Source: Brucella anthropi ATCC 49188 (GTDB lineage: Bacteria > Pseudomonadota > Alphaproteobacteria > Rhizobiales > Rhizobiaceae). From it: a DNA stretch of 64,000 nt. A program made the translations under genes and the position numbers. The stretch lies in NCBI RefSeq assembly GCF_000017405.1, contig NC_009667.1, positions 2,094,001 to 2,158,000 of the forward strand, read 5' to 3'. Positions 59,964 through 64,000 of the stretch are shown piece by piece (position 1 is the first letter of the stretch; each line of letters starts with the position of its first letter). The notes beneath the pieces were generated by a model that saw nothing but the letters and a program-made list of their open reading frames with translations, searched no databases and was not told where the DNA came from.

Positions 59964-61004
59964 ATGGCACCGAGGGCTAAAAAGTCGCCTGCTAGCAAAA
60001 CGCAGGCGTCTTCTGTGACTGCACCCAAGGCACCTGCACCTGTGAACTTCGACAAGAAGCAGGAGCTGGACGCTTATCGCGAAATGCTGTTGATCCGGCG
60101 TTTCGAAGAAAAAGCCGGCCAGCTTTATGGCATGGGCTTCATTGGAGGCTTCTGCCACCTTTATATCGGCCAGGAGGCCGTGGTGGTCGGCATGCAGATG
60201 GCGCTGAAGGAAGGTGATCAGGTAATCACCGCCTATCGCGATCATGGTCATATGCTTGCAGCTGGCATGAGCGCGCGCGGCGTGATGGCTGAACTGACCG
60301 GACGTCGCAGCGGCCTTTCCAAGGGCAAGGGCGGCTCCATGCACATGTTCTCCAAAGAGAAGAACTTCTACGGCGGTCATGGTATCGTCGGTGCGCAGGT
60401 TTCGCTCGGCACAGGCCTTGCATTCGCGAATCGCTATCGCGACAACGACAATGTAACGCTGACCTATTTCGGCGATGGCGCTTCCAATCAGGGTCAGGTC
60501 TACGAAAGCTTCAACATGGCATCGCTATGGAAGCTGCCGGTAGTCTACATCATCGAGAACAACCGCTACGCCATGGGCACATCGGTTTCGCGCTCGTCCG
60601 CAGAAACGGACTTCTCGAAGCGCGGTCTCTCTTTCAATATTCCGGGTATCCAGGTAGATGGCATGGACGTTCGTGCGGTCAAGGCTGCTGCCGATCTGGC
60701 CGTGGAATGGACGCGTTCCGGCAAGGGGCCGATCATTCTCGACATGCAGACCTACCGTTACCGCGGTCACTCCATGTCGGATCCGGCAAAGTATCGTTCG
60801 AAGGAAGAAGTGCAGAAGATGCGCTCCGAGCATGATCCGATCGAACAGGTCAAGCAGCGTCTGATCGACAAGGGTTGGGCAACCGAGGAAGAGCTGAAGG
60901 AAATCGACAAGGATGTCCGCGACATTGTCGCTGATTCTGCTGATTTCGCTCAAAACGATCCGGAGCCGGATGCATCCGAGCTCTACACGGATATTCTGCT
61001 CTAA
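59964..61004 (+). CDS. pdhA: pyruvate dehydrogenase E1 alpha
   Basis: A 346-residue thiamine-diphosphate enzyme subunit. It shows RRFEEKAGQLYGMGFIGGFCHLYIGQEAV, the TPP motif GDGASNQGQVYESFNMA, and KGPIILDMQTYRYRGHSMSDPAKYR near the phosphorylation-loop equivalent. ATG 59964 has AGGGAG in front. An N-terminal 24-residue Ala/Lys/Pro extension is present. It is the first gene of the pdhABC operon with an 18-base gap to pdhB. Confidence 0.97.
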   Translation: MAPRAKKSPASKTQASSVTAPKAPAPVNFDKKQELDAYREMLLIRRFEEKAGQLYGMGFIGGFCHLYIGQEAVVVGMQMALKEGDQVITAYRDHGHMLAAGMSARGVMAELTGRRSGLSKGKGGSMHMFSKEKNFYGGHGIVGAQVSLGTGLAFANRYRDNDNVTLTYFGDGASNQGQVYESFNMASLWKLPVVYIIENNRYAMGTSVSRSSAETDFSKRGLSFNIPGIQVDGMDVRAVKAAADLAVEWTRSGKGPIILDMQTYRYRGHSMSDPAKYRSKEEVQKMRSEHDPIEQVKQRLIDKGWATEEELKEIDKDVRDIVADSADFAQNDPEPDASELYTDILL

Positions 61005-61022
61005 TTCCAGGAAGGTGTTGTC

Positions 61023-62420
61023 ATGCCCGTAGAAATTCTCATGCCCGCACTTTCCCCAACCATGGAAGAGGGCAAGCTCTCCAAATGGCTGAAGAAAGAA
61101 GGCGACAAGGTTACGTCCGGCGATGTGATCGCCGAAATTGAAACCGACAAGGCGACGATGGAAGTCGAAGCTGTCGATGAAGGCACGATCGGCAAAATTC
61201 TTGTCGATGAAGGCACCGAAGGCGTGAAGGTCAATACGCCGATTGCCGTGCTTCTCGGTGACGGTGAAAGCGCTTCCGACATCGGTTCTGCTCCGGCGGC
61301 CAAAGCCGAGGCACCATCGAGCGAAGCCAAGGAAGAGCCAAAAGCCGAAGAGAAGAAGGCTGATTCTGTTCCGGCTGCTCCAAAGGCTCCAGCACTCGAA
61401 GTCGCGTCCGACCCGGACATCCCGGCTGGCACCGAAATGGTTTCCACGACAGTTCGTGAAGCGCTTCGTGATGCTATGGCCGAAGAAATGCGCCGTGATC
61501 CGAATGTTTTCGTGATGGGCGAAGAAGTCGCCGAATATCAGGGCGCTTACAAGGTAACGCAGGGACTTCTCGACGAATTCGGTTCCAAGCGTGTTGTCGA
61601 TACTCCGATCACCGAACATGGTTTTGCCGGTGTAGGTGTTGGCGCGGCTTTTGCGGGTCTGCGTCCGATCGTTGAATTCATGACCTTTAACTTTGCCATG
61701 CAGGCAATCGACCAGATCGTGAACTCTGCTGCCAAGACGCTTTATATGTCCGGTGGACAGATGGGCGCTCCGATGGTCTTCCGTGGCCCATCCGGTGCTG
61801 CTGCACGCGTTGCTGCCCAGCACTCGCAGTGCTATGCGGCCTGGTACAGCCACATTCCGGGTCTCAAGGTCGTCATGCCGTACACGGCAGCCGACGCCAA
61901 GGGCTTGCTGAAGGCTGCCATTCGCGATCCGAATCCGGTGATCTTCCTCGAAAACGAAATCCTGTACGGTCATCATTTCGATGTGCCGAAGCTTGACGAT
62001 TTCGTGCTGCCGATTGGCAAGGCCCGCATTCACAAGCAGGGCAAAGACGCCACCATTGTTTCGTTCGGTATCGGCATGACCTACGCCGTCAAGGCGGCTG
62101 AAGAGCTGGCCCAGCAGGGTATTGATGTTGAAATCATCGATCTGCGCACGATCCGCCCGATGGATATTCCGACTGTCGTCGAATCAGTCAAGAAGACTGG
62201 CCGACTGGTGACTGTGGAAGAAGGTTTCCCGCAGTCGTCCGTTGGTACGGAAATCGCCACCCGCGTCATGCAGCAGGCTTTCGATTATCTCGATGCGCCG
62301 ATCCTGACCATTGCTGGTAAGGATGTTCCGATGCCTTATGCGGCAAATCTGGAAAAGCTGGCGCTGCCGACTGTCGCCGAAGTGGTCGAAGCGGTGAAAG
62401 CCGTTACCTATACCGCGTAA
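61023..62420 (+). CDS. pdhB: pyruvate dehydrogenase E1 beta with lipoyl domain
   Basis: A 465-residue E1 beta. It starts with a lipoyl domain (residues 1-80; the modified lysine in [12 protein letters not shown]), then an acidic Ala/Pro/Lys linker (85-135), then the transketolase-like E1 beta (140-465) with [18 protein letters not shown] and [20 protein letters not shown]. The extra lipoyl domain is a known alphaproteobacterial fusion. It is followed by pdhC after 15 bases. Confidence 0.97.
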   Translation: MPVEILMPALSPTMEEGKLSKWLKKEGDKVTSGDVIAEIETDKATMEVEAVDEGTIGKILVDEGTEGVKVNTPIAVLLGDGESASDIGSAPAAKAEAPSSEAKEEPKAEEKKADSVPAAPKAPALEVASDPDIPAGTEMVSTTVREALRDAMAEEMRRDPNVFVMGEEVAEYQGAYKVTQGLLDEFGSKRVVDTPITEHGFAGVGVGAAFAGLRPIVEFMTFNFAMQAIDQIVNSAAKTLYMSGGQMGAPMVFRGPSGAAARVAAQHSQCYAAWYSHIPGLKVVMPYTAADAKGLLKAAIRDPNPVIFLENEILYGHHFDVPKLDDFVLPIGKARIHKQGKDATIVSFGIGMTYAVKAAEELAQQGIDVEIIDLRTIRPMDIPTVVESVKKTGRLVTVEEGFPQSSVGTEIATRVMQQAFDYLDAPILTIAGKDVPMPYAANLEKLALPTVAEVVEAVKAVTYTA

Positions 62421-62435
62421 CGAAAGGGTCTGGAC

Positions 62436-63770
62436 ATGCCGATCAATATCACCATGCCAGCGCTTTCTCCGACGATGGAAGAAGGCAACCTGTCGAAATG
62501 GCTGGTCAAGGAAGGCGACAAGATCGCTCCTGGCGATGTTATTGCTGAAATCGAGACCGACAAGGCCACGATGGAAGTGGAAGCTGTGGACGAGGGCACG
62601 ATTGCCAAGCTCGTGGTTCCCGCTGGCTCCGAAGGCGTCAAGGTCAATGCGCTGATCGCTATCCTCGCCGAAGAAGGCGAGGACGTGGCGGCTGCCGCAA
62701 AGGGCGCGGCTTCGGCTCCGAACACAGAAGCAAAGGTCGAGGCTCCCAAGGAAGAGCCGAAGCCAGCTGCAGCTCCTGCAGCGGTGCCTGCACCAGCCAA
62801 GGCAGAGCAGCCCGCTGCTGCGAATAAGGGTGACCGCGTGTTTGCGTCGCCGCTTGCACGCCGTATCGCCAAGGAATCCGGTGTCGATATCGCCGCTGTG
62901 AAGGGTACCGGTCCGCACGGCCGTGTCGTTCAGCGCGATGTGGAAGCTGCTCTGGCTTCCGGTGGTGCCAAGGCTGCTGCGCCGAAGGCGGAAGCTGCCT
63001 CTGCTGCCGCACCGAAGCCGATGTCGGATGAAGCCGTTCTCAAGCTCTTTGAGGAAGGCACTTACGAGATTGTTCCTCACGATGGTATGCGCAAAACCAT
63101 TGCCCGCCGTCTGGTGGAATCGAAGCAGACTGTTCCGCATTTCTATCTGACGATTGATTGCGAACTGGATGCACTTCTGGCTCTGCGTTCGCAGATCAAT
63201 GCAGCCGCACCGATGATCAAGACTGAAAAGGGTGAGGTTCCGGCCTACAAGCTTTCTGTCAACGATCTGGTGATCAAGGCTGTTGCTCTTGCACTGCGTG
63301 ACATTCCTGAAGCCAATGTCTCTTGGACTGAAGGCGGTATGGTCAAGCACAAGCGTGCTGATGTCGGCGTTGCAGTCTCCATTCCGGGCGGTCTGATTAC
63401 TCCAATCGTGCGTCAGTCGGACTCGAAGACGCTGTCCGCTATCTCCAATGAGATGAAGGACCTTGCCAAGCGTGCGCGTGATCGCAAGCTGAAGCCTGAA
63501 GAATATCAGGGCGGTTCGACCTCCGTGTCCAACCTTGGCATGTTTGGCGTGAAGGACTTTGCCGCGATCATCAATCCGCCGCATGCGACCATTTTCGCAA
63601 TCGGCGCAGGTGAACAGCGTGCAGTGGTCAAGAACGGTGAAATCAAGGTTGCGACCGTTATGTCTGTAACCCTTTCAACCGATCATCGTGCCGTCGACGG
63701 CGCGTTGGCTGCTGAACTTGCACAGGCCTTCAAGCGTCACATCGAAAACCCGATGGGTATGCTGGTCTGA
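62436..63770 (+). CDS. pdhC: pyruvate dehydrogenase E2 acetyltransferase
   Basis: A 444-residue E2. Domains in order: lipoyl (1-80, [12 protein letters not shown]), linker, peripheral-subunit binding domain (~130-170, [34 protein letters not shown]), linker, and the catalytic core ending in [19 protein letters not shown] with the catalytic His. Only one lipoyl domain is present because E1 beta carries another. It transfers acetyl groups to CoA. The E3 gene is not in the window. Confidence 0.97.
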   Translation: MPINITMPALSPTMEEGNLSKWLVKEGDKIAPGDVIAEIETDKATMEVEAVDEGTIAKLVVPAGSEGVKVNALIAILAEEGEDVAAAAKGAASAPNTEAKVEAPKEEPKPAAAPAAVPAPAKAEQPAAANKGDRVFASPLARRIAKESGVDIAAVKGTGPHGRVVQRDVEAALASGGAKAAAPKAEAASAAAPKPMSDEAVLKLFEEGTYEIVPHDGMRKTIARRLVESKQTVPHFYLTIDCELDALLALRSQINAAAPMIKTEKGEVPAYKLSVNDLVIKAVALALRDIPEANVSWTEGGMVKHKRADVGVAVSIPGGLITPIVRQSDSKTLSAISNEMKDLAKRARDRKLKPEEYQGGSTSVSNLGMFGVKDFAAIINPPHATIFAIGAGEQRAVVKNGEIKVATVMSVTLSTDHRAVDGALAAELAQAFKRHIENPMGMLV

Positions 63771-63825
63771 TTGATCAACTTCAAGGGCGTCGCGTTCTGC
63801 TGAACTCGACGCCTGAGGTTTTTGA

Positions 63826-64000
63826 ATGGCTGGACAACCGAACCTACGCCCGGCTGAACGCCGTGAAGCCGCAGAGATCGCCATTCTTGTCGATATCTCT
63901 TCGCACGGTTTTGCGTCATGGCTCTGGTACGGGGCCGTTCTTGACGGGCGAACCGAAACGGCCATGGAACGCGGTCGGCAATATATGCGCGCTGACGGGA
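63826..64000 (+). CDS. GNAT family N-acetyltransferase, N-terminal part
   Basis: ATG 63826 with GAGG eight bases before it opens a frame that runs off the right edge after 58 codons. The start (LRPAERREAAEIAILVDISS) looks like the first strand and helix of a GNAT acetyltransferase. It lies 55 bases after pdhC on the same strand and may belong to that operon. The family call is moderate because the acetyl-CoA-binding motif is outside the window. Confidence 0.6.
   Translation, partial: MAGQPNLRPAERREAAEIAILVDISSHGFASWLWYGAVLDGRTETAMERGRQYMRADG

Noticed and set aside
60525..62033. Minus-strand frame of 502 codons opposite pdhA-pdhB
   Set aside because: Antisense shadow caused by GC-rich codon bias; composition is rich in Arg, His and Cys and no family is recognised.
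62184..63584. Minus-strand frame of 466 codons opposite pdhB-pdhC
   Set aside because: Same reason; it crosses two real plus-strand genes with recognised domains.

Overview
The window looks like a core chromosomal segment of a Brucellaceae alphaproteobacterium, most likely Brucella in the broad sense (an Ochrobactrum/B. anthropi-type genome). Grounds: an eipB (DUF1849) gene with cysteines at residues 69 and 278, the propionyl-CoA carboxylase operon with a divergent PccR-type regulator, the lipid A cluster using lpxI, an alphaproteobacterial GTTC-N7-GTTC SOS box in front of lexA, and a pyruvate dehydrogenase E1-beta carrying a lipoyl domain. No tRNA, rRNA, prophage, transposase, CRISPR array or obvious island was found. 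Codon use and gene density look uniform, so this is housekeeping DNA rather than an accessory region.

Layout. 1-6.1 kb: propionate/odd-chain catabolism, with pccB-pccA-methylmalonyl-CoA mutase on the minus strand (the mutase runs off the left edge) and the regulator pccR divergent. 6.1-15.6 kb: small conserved and hypothetical genes (DUF924, a lipoprotein, queF, a DUF883-like membrane protein, DUF2336, a VanZ-like protein, a MerR regulator, a DUF1624 acyltransferase, YdcF, sdaA, DUF1489). 15.7-24.9 kb: a DD-carboxypeptidase with a SPOR domain, clpS-clpA, azlC-azlD, a HIT protein and a minus-strand ridA-GDPD-acyltransferase run. 25-39.5 kb: eipB, then the long envelope/translation cluster rpsB-tsf-pyrH-frr-uppS-cdsA-rseP-bamA-lpxD-fabZ-lpxA-lpxI-lpxB. 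39.5-52 kb: gltA, gltX, comEC, lexA, moeA, and the operon ppiD-trpD-trpC-moaC. 52-64 kb: central metabolism, tpiA, secG, an L,D-transpeptidase, pyrG, kdsA, eno, a DUF1428 protein, ftsB, the pyruvate dehydrogenase genes pdhA-pdhB-pdhC and the start of a GNAT acetyltransferase.

How the genes work together. Envelope building dominates: undecaprenyl diphosphate (uppS), phospholipid (cdsA), outer-membrane protein assembly (bamA), lipid A (lpxD/A/I/B with fabZ), KDO (kdsA with pyrG supplying CTP), peptidoglycan remodelling (carboxypeptidase, L,D-transpeptidase), envelope integrity (eipB) and protease/foldase control (rseP, ppiD). Glycolysis and the TCA entry point (tpiA, eno, pdhABC, gltA) and propionyl-CoA feed-in (pcc, mutase) form the metabolic side.

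I saw no new multi-gene system. The parts most worth a second look are non-coding: a likely minus-strand small RNA near 17.4 kb with a CU-rich loop and mutually exclusive end pairing, a nested hairpin leader in front of rpsB, a large inverted repeat in front of bamA, a reiterated GCRAA operator at pccR, and two copies of a ~108-bp CTAGAGC-bounded palindromic element, one of which supplies the stop codon of a possible 32-residue membrane peptide. The canonical dxr position between cdsA and rseP is empty, which fits the known use of DXR-like (DRL) enzymes in Brucella.
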